Assembly (NCBI RefSeq): GCF_003265705.1
Contig: NW_020312968.1
Location: 6,750,812 to 6,814,811, forward strand
Direction: 5' to 3'
Length of the DNA stretch: 64,000 nt
From: Callorhinus ursinus
Lineage: Eukaryota > Chordata > Mammalia > Carnivora > Otariidae
The notes under the pieces: model-generated
Seen by the model: the letters and a program-made list of their open reading frames with translations, nothing else
What the model was told of the DNA's origin: nothing
Database searches by the model: none
Translations under genes and position numbers: made by a program
In this document: piece by piece, positions 54,915-64,000 of the stretch
Layout: every line of letters begins with the position of its first letter
How positions within the stretch are numbered: the stretch's first letter is position 1

Positions 54915-55855
54915 GAGCAGGGTGGAGAGAAGTTCTTAGTGTGAAAGAGAAAATGACCCAAAGTCCTTGAGAAGGAAAATAAAATTGTAAGCGATGAAGA
55001 TGAAACCACAGTATGCAGGCTGGGGGTGGGCCCATCATTCAGCTCCAGCAAGCTAATACCCTACCCTCCTTGGAATTCCAGCTTGTAAATATATTTATAG
55101 CTGCTCAGACACAATATGCCGGATGCTAAAAAAAAATCCACTTAGTCATTGTTCCTGGTGAACCAGTTTTGCAAGAGTTAACCCAATCCTTTGCACAAAG
55201 CTGAAAAAGTTTGCCCAAAGCTTTAGCGGAGAAGAGTGGTGCTCTTTGCCTAAAGGTTAGATGATTTCAATCAGGCTGGTACAGAGACTAAGATATTATT
55301 TAGGTACAGGGTGAACTGTTTCTTATCTAACTGGACACGGAGGCATTACCCAGTGTCCTGGCTGGTCCCTGTGCTAATCGACACCTCGGTCTTTTATGCA
55401 ATCGCCCCGGGAGCCCTGAGGGCTTTGGCTCCTTGCTCTTTGCTCCACCCGTCCCCTTGGGCCCAAGCACAGCCACCTGCTGAAGTGGGAGTTTCCAAAT
55501 CAGTTGTGCAACTTTTCCTGTCAACTGCTCGAGTGATTAAAGAATTTTAAAGCAATTCATCTAAATGTGACTCCCCTAGGTGGTAAGCCACTTGAGGGCA
55601 GGGTCAAGGGCGGCTCTGGAATTTCTAAGAAGAGGCACAGGGGGGCAGAGATGTTACTGGAAGAGGAGTGGTCAGGGGCTGTACCGGGGGTGGGGGTGGG
55701 GTGGGGACCGGACTTGAAATGTTGGTGGCATAAAAAGCACATTGCTTATCCTTGGAGGATGTGCTATAGGAGGATTAAAAAAAAAAAAAAAAGTTTTTCT
55801 GAGAATAATTTTGATAAGATTAAGAAAAATCCCAGTTGCCCATATTACAGATTAA
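54914..55855. other. Unique sequence; possible conserved noncoding block
   Basis: No recognised repeat or gene. 55060-55330 is AT-mixed and repeat-free. Confidence 0.4.
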
Positions 55856-55869
55856 GAATGCCAAGGCTG

Positions 55870-56049
55870 GGGCGCCTGAGTGGCTCAGTCGGTTAAGCGT
55901 CTGCCTTCAGCTCAGGTCATGATCCCAGGGTCCTGGGATCGAGCCCGGCATCGGAGAGTCTGCTTCTCCCTCTCCCACTCCCCCTGCTTGTGTTCCTGCT
56001 CCCGCTCTCTCAAATAAATAAACAAAATCTTAAAAAAAAAAAAAAAAAA
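55870..56049 (+). mobile_element. Carnivore SINE running into an assembly gap
   Basis: GGGCGCCTGAGTGGCTCAGT head, 'GATCCCAGGGTCCTGGGATC' core, AATAAATAAACAAAATC and a long A run up to the gap. Target-site duplication GAATGCCAAGGCTG is perfect at 55856-55869 and, after the gap, at 56150-56163. Confidence 0.96.
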
Positions 56050-56149
56050 NNNNNNNNNNNNNNNNNNNNNNNNNNNNNNNNNNNNNNNNNNNNNNNNNNN
56101 NNNNNNNNNNNNNNNNNNNNNNNNNNNNNNNNNNNNNNNNNNNNNNNNN
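56050..56149. other. Assembly gap (100 N)
   Basis: Exactly 100 N, probably a placeholder of unknown size. Translations across it are meaningless. Because the SINE duplication closes right after it, the missing sequence is probably only more poly-A. Confidence 0.99.
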
Positions 56150-56163
56150 GAATGCCAAGGCTG

Positions 56164-57627
56164 CTGAGTAGAGTATGTTCCAGGAGGTGGCAATTGGAGG
56201 GGCAAGAAGAACCTGGCAGAGCCTATCAAACAACCCTTAGTGCTGGACAGGAAACAGAACTGATTCATCTCGACCCCCTGGCTCTTCGCACAGTATTTGG
56301 CCCAGATCGGAGATCTGTCCATGTTTGTTGATGCTTTGCATTGGAAGGGGGGGGGGGCAGGGAACACCCCAGGAGAAAGGTCAGGTAGGAAAGAGGTAAA
56401 GCAGAAGGAAGGGAGGGGGGAGCAGGAGGAGAGACGAGAGAGGAGAGAGGAAAGATGACACATTTGGCACACAAGCTGGGATTATTCGAGACATTTACGG
56501 GGCTTCTCGGAGTTTCAGTGTATTTTTACCCTCTTGGCCAAATGCCATAGTTGTCGGAGCTTAATACGATCACAGTTCTTGCTCTATGAAATTGGACTTC
56601 TTTTTTTTCTGGTTCTGAGATGCTTTCTAGAAGTGATTTAATACAGCCTGTTTTGACGTCTTAATGGGGATTCTGCCAGAGGCCTCCTGCTCCAGTGGCA
56701 CCCTCTCTTTAAGCACAAAGGAAATCTGCCTTACTTTCGCTGACTTTTCCACCGAAAACATTTTCCTGGCGACCTTCCCCTGACGAGTTCTTTCTGTCCT
56801 TCCCAGCTCTGGTTTAGCTGATGGGAAGAGATGTGTGAGTCCAGTTTTAATCACCCCCGCCCCCTTGCCTGACTCAGAGATACCAATCAGAAACGCTTTT
56901 TTAGAGCTCTGTCATTTCCACTCTGGAGAAGAAAAATGACACAAGCTCTGGATTGGGAGGTAGCAAGGTGAACGATACAGGACAGGCCAGAGAGAGACCA
57001 GAGCAAGGACAAGGGCCGCCCTGACGGCTGCTGTGACCCCCACACCCTTCTAATATAAGGCTCCTTTGTTTCAGGGAGCGCTGCCTTCTGGGCAAGAATG
57101 GGCCAATAAAAGGCAAACCATCTGTGTACGTGCTTCTCTCAGATGTCCACAAAAATCCCCATCGTTGTTACCTTCTGGGAAACTCAGAATGTTGTCATTG
57201 TTCCCAATTCTCATTCCAAAGATTTGCAAATTTAAGAGCATGGTATTGAGAGTTTTTAAACCTCATCCACTATTGTGGAATAATAATGTAAGCAAGACAA
57301 TGCGTGTAAACCCATTGTATATGTGTGTTATTATTTATCTCTTTCTAAGTAGAGAGATGGAGGTGAAAGGGAGGTCAGGGTGGGGGCTGGGAGGGAGAGC
57401 CTGGCCCGAAGAAGTACAAGAACCTGATCGCAGTTGGCAGGGGCTCCTTTCACCACACCCAACTCCAGCCACTAAAATGGTTGCACAAGTTCCACAAGCA
57501 CTGTGCTAGGTTGCAGGGACCAAACAGCACTGGTCCTGTCTTTCTAGGAGTCTAAGCTTTATGGTGGAGACAGGTAAGTGAACAGTTTCAATGAGCGCAA
57601 AATTCTAGCAAGGGGAGGTGAACACAA
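56164..57627. other. Unique sequence, no gene seen
   Basis: A G11 run at 56347-56357 and a purine-rich stretch to about 56455 are low complexity. 56460-56900 is repeat-free. No coding signal. Confidence 0.42.
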
Positions 57628-58063
57628 TGTGAGCTTTAATCCTATGTACCAACTTGACTCGTCTAAGAAATTCCCAGGTAGATGGTATGTCATTATTTCT
57701 GGGTATTCTGTGAACGTATTTCTGGGAAAAATTAGCACTTCCATTGGTAGATTGAGTAAAGAAGGCGGCCCTTCCCAGGGCAGGTGGGCCTTATCCAACT
57801 TGTGGAAGGCCTCAGGAGAACAAAAGGCTGAGGAAGGGTGAATTTGCTTTGTCTGTCTGAGCTGAAATATCCATCTTCTGCCCTCAAAACTCAGCTCTCC
57901 TGGTTCCCGGGCCTTCAGACTCTGCCTGAATTACAGCACTGGCTTTCTTGGTTCACTTCTTGGCCTCTGCCATTGCACGAGCCAATTCTTATAATAAATC
58001 TTCTCCTATGTGTCTCAATATATCCAATAGGTTCTATTTCTCCAGAAAACCCTGACTAAGATG
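57628..58063 (+). mobile_element. ERVL/MaLR-class solo LTR
   Basis: TGTGAGCTTTAATCCTATGT start, CCAACTTGACTCGTCTAAGA, 'AGGTGGGCCTTATCCAACTT', AACAAAAGGCTGAGGAAGGG, GCACGAGCCAATTCTTATAA and TAAATC … 'TTCTATTTCTCCAGAAAACC' then CTGACTAAG at the end. Same family as 24286-24735. Confidence 0.8.
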
Positions 58064-59398
58064 TAGGAAGATGTGGGAGTGTATGTAGGGACTGTAGCAG
58101 GGATGAGTGGTCAGAGAATCCTTCTCAGAGGAGTTGACTTCTAAAGGTTCACCTTTGGTGTCCCTCGTGCGTCTCATGACCTCTACCTCAGAGCAAGAAT
58201 GGGTCTAGAAAGTGACAAGGAAATAACCATTCTCTACCTCGGATTCACTTGGCACCGTGTACCAGTCCAGGCTGCCTACAGTTAGCAGGTGACCTTTGAC
58301 AATCCACCTGTGAATGGGTAAGGCTTCCAGTCAAGTTTCGTCAGTGATTCCTTTTTTTCTTGGAGGAAAGAGTGATGCGAAAGGTTTTTTTGGGGGGGGT
58401 TTTGTCAAAGGAACCATTGCTTGCAAATGGATCATCAACTACGTCTGGGTTGATTGAGCCTGTGGCAAAGGAAAATTTTCAACAGGAGAGCAGTGTCAAG
58501 GACAGTAGCCTCTGGGGTGGGAGCGTCTCTGTAACAATGCTCAGATAATTGCTCCGCATTTCTGTTGCCACCAAGGCGGTTCTGAGCCAAGGGTCCATCG
58601 GAACGGCAGCTCACACTGAAGCACTCAGCAGCTTGGGCACCCATTGGATGAGCATCTCTCAACACACTCCCCTATCTCTTTTTCTTCACCGTCTGTCCTG
58701 GAGAAGGTCCTGCTCTCACAGTTCTTCCTGTTCCTCTAACTGGTCCCCAATCTGTCATCTCCAAATTGCTTTGTTTCCAAGGAACACCCAGATGAAGCAC
58801 AGAGCATGACCAAAGCTCAATCAAAACAGCAAAAAAGGAGAGAGCGAGAGAGAAATAGAAGAAGAGGGAAGGTCTGAAAAGTAAGCTTTTGACATAAATA
58901 TCACTAAAATGCTGCAGAAACAGAAATCCTCATTAAGGGGAGTTGAAATGAGTGACATTTTTTTTTCTGAGAAATGTTTAAGATCACTGTGAACCGTGTA
59001 AAGGAGTAAAAAACCAGCCACAGCTATTACCTGCTTCCTTAATGGCTTTAAGTGAAGTATGTTCTCTTCCAAGGTCTATGCACAGGCCTTAGCAATAGCT
59101 GCCCCTTTGTCCTGCAGTCTGGGTCACCGTGGTGGGCAGAAGTGCTGGCACGGCCCGCCAATGTTATCATGTACTATGAGACCATTCGTGGGTGGTAGAG
59201 TTTGAGGTTATGCATTCATTCTACCTCCTCTTATTCCAAAACCCCCTATTTACAGAAGGACACACTGCCCGTCTGCCTACATCACCCTTCTTTATTCTGA
59301 ATTAGACTTCATTTTCTGCAATCTATATTTAAATAGATAGGACATTTAAAATTCTGGGCATAGGGGTATAAGGGTGGAACAGATGTCCCCAAGGTGAA
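58064..59398. other. Unique sequence, no gene seen
   Basis: No clear repeat. 58600-58760 is pyrimidine-rich and might be decayed L2. Confidence 0.4.
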
Positions 59399-59399
59399 G

Positions 59400-60825
59400 T
59401 ATCTGAGAGAAATAACAGTTGGATGGGCTAGGACTAGACACATACAAAGTGGGTAAAAATAATGAACAGAAAATTCACGAGAGGACATCCAAACTGCCAA
59501 TAAACATGTGGAAAAAAATGCCTTACTAGTTATCAAGGGAACTGTCTATTTAAACAATAATGAGATATTATAATAGTCTGGGTCCTCCAGAGAAACAGAA
59601 CCAATAGAAATATGTAGCTAGACATGGACATAAATATACTATAAAAGAATTGGCTCATGTAGTTGTGGAGGCTGAGAAGTCCCAAGCGTTGTAGTCAGCA
59701 GGCTAGAGACCCAGAAAAGCTAATAGTCAGTTCCAGTCTGAGTCAGAAGGCCTGAGAACCGGTGGTGTAACTTTTGGCCCAAAGTTGTAACTTCTAGCCC
59801 AAGTCCTATTGTGAAGGCAGAGAAGACCCATGTCCCCACTGGAAGATAGTCAGGCCTGAAGAGAGAGTTCTCTCTCATTCTTTCTTCCACGGATTGAATG
59901 AGGCTCACCCCCACTGGGGGAGGCAATTTACTAGCAATTCAGATGCTAATATCATCCAGAAACACTTTCAGGGACACACTCAGAATAGTGTTTAATCGAA
60001 TATTAGGGCACCCCATGGCCCAGTCAAGTTAACACACAATATCAACCATCACAGATACTATTTCATAACCCCAAATTTTTCATGTAGAAAAAGCAAGCAT
60101 TGGCAAAGAGTGAAAAGAATCAGAAGAGTATACAAATTGCTTGCGGGAATACAAGATGGTATCACCTCTGTGGAAAGCCATTTGTCAATCTCTAGTAAAG
60201 TTGAGTGTGGGCACACCCCATAGTCCCACACTGATGAAAGACTTTCATATTTACACAAGGCCAGATGTTCAAGGATACACTTTCTAGCACTATTGATAAA
60301 ACTAAGAAACATGGGGTTGTGTATCATAGAGTAGATTTAAAAAAAAAGTAAACAATCCACGAAGCAATGTGGTAAATCTCAAAAATATAATGCCACATTT
60401 AAAATGAACTGAAAAATGATACATACAGTATGATACCATTAATGTAAACATTTAATGAAAATGATAGACTAATAGAAAATATCACTATATTTTTTTTCTG
60501 GGTAGATACATATGTAGAAAATTATTTCAAAAACAAACATGCATAAGGCTGATTCACACCAACTTCAGGATAGTGCAAACCTCTGGAATACAGAAAGGGA
60601 GAGAGAAAGAGTGTGTGGGTGGGGGTGGGAGGGAGAGAAAAGTCATAGCAATTGGGTGATTTGGCTGTAACTGAAATTTCACTTACAAAAAAAGGAGATT
60701 TGGCAGCATGCTGATATTCTCTTAAATCTAAGAGCTGAGTATATAGGTGTTATGTTTTTTTCTCTACTTGTATGAATATTTGAAATTTTCCAAATTAAAA
60801 ATAGAGTAAATGAATTAAAAAGCAG
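59400..60825 (+). mobile_element. L1M ORF2 end and 3' UTR, split by an LTR
   Basis: 59400-59568 has ORF2 landmarks (CAAACTGCCAATAAACATGT, GTTATCAAGGGAACTGTCTA, AAACAATAATGAGATA). After the LTR, 60054-60825 has GCAAGCATTGGCAAAGAG, TGGAAAGCCATTTGTCAA, 'CATACAGTATGATACCATTA' and the terminal TTTGAAATTTTCCAAATTAA. Collinear with one old L1. Confidence 0.78.
59569..60053 (-). mobile_element. ERVL/MaLR-class solo LTR inside L1M, reverse
   Basis: 'AGTCTGGGTCCTCCAGAGAA', ACAGAACCAATAGAAATATG, AGGCTCACCCCCACTGGGGG and CAAGTTAACACACAATATCA then ACCATCACA, the reverse of the LTR at 24286. Flanks GATAT (59564-59568) and GATAC (60054-60058) fit a decayed 5-bp duplication. Confidence 0.78.
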
Positions 60826-61265
60826 TACTGTAGTAAGATCCCATAAAATATAACGAGTGATTAAATAAAAGGATATACTCTAAAACAATCTGGGAGACTG
60901 TAGACCAAACTATTAGTACTGGTTATCTCTGGGAGAGGTCTTCAGGAGTTTTATTCTCTACTTGCTAAATTTTCCTTTCGTTTGACCTTTTGCCACGATT
61001 GTGGATTACCTATATAATCAGAACAACCAGCCAAAATGTTGAAAAGGGGCAGGAAAGATAAAGATGTAAGGAAATTTACATATAGGCTCTTACTCAAAAA
61101 ACACCCTTGGACTCCCATCCCTTGGTGTCATTTTTCCAAGAGTAGGCCAGAGGAAAGAAGGAATACGTTTATATTCTTAGAAGCCAATAACTAGCTAAAC
61201 CCCAATTTTGCAATTATGCAACACCAGCTGCCATTTCTGAACATTCACAAAGAGCTAAAAAAAGG
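60826..61265. other. AT-rich sequence, no gene seen
   Basis: May include further old LINE 3' material (60880-61060), not assignable. Confidence 0.35.
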
Positions 61266-61269
61266 GCTC

Positions 61270-61800
61270 ATTATGTTCCTCTGAAATCTGCTCCTCATCC
61301 TGTATTCTCTGTCTGGATGAATGTTGCCACTAGGCTCACCAAGTCCAATCAATTCTACCACCTTAATAACTTTTGTGCCCCATCCCCCACTCTTATCTCA
61401 ACACCCCCACTTTAGTTCAAATCATCTCATTGATTGGCTTTTCCTCCTGCCTTAGGGCTTAACCCTTGGACTCCACCCAGCAAACAGTACTCAGGTCAAT
61501 CAACCTTTTATTTGATCATATAAATCCGTTCCTCAATTAATTATCTCTACAAAATGTGCCCACGTTTCTCATTACTGACACGATAGGATGCCAACTCTTT
61601 AGCGTGGCTTCAAAAGTCTGAAGACCATTCTGGGCTAGCTCCTGCCTACCTCCAGGCTGACCTCTTTCCAGGCACCCATCAGCCTATAAATTCTCTGCAG
61701 TTACCTGTGGTTTCCTGGACTTCACTCCGTGTCTTCTTTAAAGCCTCTATGGTTGGCTTCCTCTGCCTAGGGGAACAGTACATCGACTTTACCAGTAAAC
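61270..61800 (+). mobile_element. L2 LINE fragment
   Basis: 'CACCAAGTCCAATCAATTCT', TCTGAAGACCATTCTGGGCT, AGCTCCTGCCTACCTCCAGG and CTTCCTCTGCCTAGGGGAAC follow L2 ORF2-to-3' order with strong divergence. Confidence 0.55.
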
Positions 61801-62595
61801 TCAGCCCAATACTTTCTTTATGAACATGTTCCTGGTTCTTACACACATGCACGTGCACGCTCCCCTGTCCATTTGGTCACAGAGCTTAGCTCTTTTCACT
61901 GCCCCCCACCCCTGCTCTTGTTTTATGGATTTAATAATTTTCTAATTATCTCTGAGTATACTGAATAGATGCTGTTGTTTTTAATTATTTCGTTTTTACA
62001 TGGTGTCTGTATTTCTCAAATTCCTTCCATTTTCACAAGATCAATTTGTTTTGCTTGGATTACCTTATTCATACTGCTGGTTTCCCAAACATGTCTGATA
62101 ATTCTAACTCCCACTATTCAATTTACCTTTCAATTTCTAAATTTTTTTTTTTTTAGAATCTCTTATCTGCTGATAACATCCTTTTCTTTCTCTTTGCTTA
62201 GAGGTTTATTTCTTTTTTTAATATTTATGAGATTTATTAAAGCATCTTATCACAAAGATGGAAACACATACAAATTAGAAACATGCAACTGTCATCTTCC
62301 ACAATCAAGTTGAAATGTTATACATTTTTCCTGTTTTCATAGCTGAAAGCTTCAGATATCAGTACATTGACACCTTTATTTCTGGGAGGTGTGGGAAAGC
62401 ACAATTCATATATACAAATGTCCGGTCCACCACCTTGGGTCAGAAAACCAGCCTACCATCCTAGAATCCACTAAGTCAACAAACCTTTCCTAAAAATGAA
62501 AAATACGCAAACAGATGAATTTCTCAAGGCCCAAAATATTTAAGAATATAAATCAAGAATATTGTAGTTAAGCAATAATTATTTATATTAACTCT
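61801..62595. other. AT-rich sequence, no gene seen
   Basis: A 114-codon frame at 61969-62313 is rich in F, L and I because the DNA is T-rich; no family resemblance. Confidence 0.4.
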
Positions 62596-62599
62596 GAAG

Positions 62600-62712
62600 C
62601 TTGCAGGGTAAGCTTTTGCAAGGAAGAGGCTACCTCCACATCTTTGAACCACAGTGCCTCATACAGTGCTTAGCCAAGAGCATGACTCAATAAATAGTTG
62701 TTGAATGGAAAA
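62600..62712 (+). mobile_element. L2 3' end
   Basis: ACAGTGCCTCATACAGTGCT then TAGCCAAGAGCATGACTCAA and TAAATAGTTGTTGAATGG is the L2 3' terminus (AGCACAGTGCCTGGCACATA…CTCAATAAATGTTTGTTGAATG). Confidence 0.75.
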
Positions 62713-63525
62713 GAACATTAACAGAAGTTCTTGAGGCAATCCTCTGGCTTTCTTTTGTTGTGATCCTACCTATTCTAGAATATGGTTCTAATCCAGCTTC
62801 CTTTTTAACTGGGAGGTGGAGAAATTAGACCAAAACAAAAGTACAAGAAACATGTGTGGAGTAGAAATTCCTACTTCTCTTGTGTCGAGGAGTGTATTTT
62901 CTTGATAGGTGAAGTGTAACTGAGCCTGGGGCAGGAGGGAGCAGGTTGAAGGTGGAAATTCAGTTTGGGGGTGCGAGAAGAGGCAGAGGAATGAGCGGTA
63001 AATTTGAGAAAGACAGGTGGCCACAAAATCCAAACCATTTGTATCCGGGACATCCTGAGCATTTCTCCTTTTCCCCCCAAAATTCCCAAAGAAATAATAC
63101 TCAGTGTGGACCCCATACCCTCTTCTTCCCCTCTCATACTTCCACCTACTTGTAGGTTTTTAATCTCACAGACAATGCTTACAGTTCACAGATATGGAAA
63201 TTTGGCCAAAGTGTAAATTTAATGTATGTAATAAAACAAAATCTACTACTGGAATGTCCAGGAGATTACAATCACATTTGAGAGCCCCAAGTTAAAGTCT
63301 TGATTAATGAACAAAGAATCAAGAGGCACAACTGTTTATTTGAGAGAAAAGGAGGATAGAGTATCTTAGCTCTCTTTAGCTGGAGAGCTATTTCCTGGAT
63401 GGTGCTAAATAACCATTTATTCCTTCCACAGGGGGAAGAAGGACTAGCTTTTGCTGAGTGTCAAATATCTGAAACTATTCTGAGAAAGAAGTTACAATAA
63501 TGAACAAAGAAGACTCTGCTCAAAA
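62713..63525. other. Unique sequence, no gene seen
   Basis: No recognised repeat. Frames of 69-88 codons on both strands at 62788-63216 overlap and look like chance. Confidence 0.4.
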
Positions 63526-63529
63526 AGTT

Positions 63530-64000
63530 TAAAGACTAGCAGCAAATACAGACAAGCAAATAGGGCAGTTACAAGAAGGTGTGATGTGTCCTACAATAGG
63601 GTGCCCCAGGAGTTATGAAAACATAAACAGGAACAAAGTCTTGCAGGAAGAGGTCAGGGCAGTATTCCCGGGGTGAAGTGACATCTCTAAAATCTAAAGA
63701 TTAATGCATATTATTCATGCTAAAGTTTGGGGGGAGTTATCATAGAAAAGGGAAAGGGAATCTCATAGCAGAGAGAGCAGCCATGAGGCCAGAGGAGAAA
63801 AAGGTTTAAAAAAAGTCCTACTAGGAGCCCCTTACGTCCGGGAAATCATCTGCGAGGTGGAGGGTAGTGAGACCTGAAAGAGGAGAAATAGGCAGGAGAA
63901 CCACCAAGGGACTTATGCCCTCCCACTAGAGAGCTTGAACTTGACCATGAGGGCAGAGTGGAGGGCAAGGAAAGTGAGATGAAGCAACAAGATCTGATTT
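63530..64000 (-). mobile_element. L2 fragment, reverse, running off the window
   Basis: 'GCCATGAGGCCAGAGGAGAA', GAGACCTGAAAGAGGAGAAA, TAGAGAGCTTGAACTTGACC and GCAACAAGATCTGATTT match the reverse of L2 ORF2 (…GTGACATGATCTGATTT). Continues past 64000. Confidence 0.55.

Noticed and set aside
54790..55051. Cys/Val/Ala/Arg repeat proteins
   Set aside because: Translation of the AC/GC alternating tract.
55912..56472. 186-codon frame with unknown residues
   Set aside because: It crosses the 100-N gap and a SINE.

Overview
This window looks like intergenic or deep intronic DNA from a carnivoran mammal, probably a non-canid caniform (bear, seal or weasel group). The main evidence is 26 tRNA-derived carnivore SINEs (SINEC type: 'GCGCCTGGGTGGCTCAG' head, 'GGTCATGATCCCAGGGTCCTGGGATCGAG' core split by variants, CT-rich middle, AATAAATAAAATCTTT tail). 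Their 3' middle ('CCCCCTGCTTGTGTTCC' in several copies) differs from the usual dog SINEC_Cf body, which is why I favour a non-canid caniform; this is inference from memory of the families. Carnivore-type L1 3' ends and shared ancient mammalian repeats (MIR, L2, MER5A, MER20, MLT1-like LTRs) fit the same picture.

I found no protein-coding gene I can name and no RNA gene. All open frames are short (longest 243 codons), none matches a family I recognise, and many run through repeats. Two places carry splice-site-like signals around short open frames (1581-1679 and 38379-38640, + strand). They are listed as weak candidate exons only.

Layout: 1-8 kb has four SINEs, a MER20 and AT-rich unique sequence. 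8-16 kb has MIR, L2, an (AC)24 microsatellite, an LTR and more SINEs. 16-18 kb has a composite SINE and a tail-to-tail inverted SINE pair. 18-23 kb has MIRs, MER20 and another hAT element. 23-28 kb has a young 5'-truncated L1, several LTRs including one LTR nested inside another, and L1M fragments. 28-36 kb is the densest repeat region, with an LTR inside a MIR and an MLT1-like LTR broken by a SINE and an ERV LTR. 36.7-39.8 kb is repeat-poor. 40-47 kb has L1M/L1ME, an SINE with a probably templated filler, a strong CTCF-like motif (42445-42460), L2 blocks, MER5A and LTRs. 47-50 kb has SINEs and an L1 inserted in an L1. 50.2-55.9 kb has no SINE. A 100-N gap (56050-56149) sits in the poly-A tail of a SINE. 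57-64 kb has LTRs, a long L1M fragment and L2.

Nothing here forms an operon, pathway or defence system. The interest lies in the history of insertions, a few structure-forming tracts, possible regulatory motifs and the repeat-poor blocks. All repeat family names come from recall of consensus sequences, not from a database search; subfamily names are uncertain unless stated.
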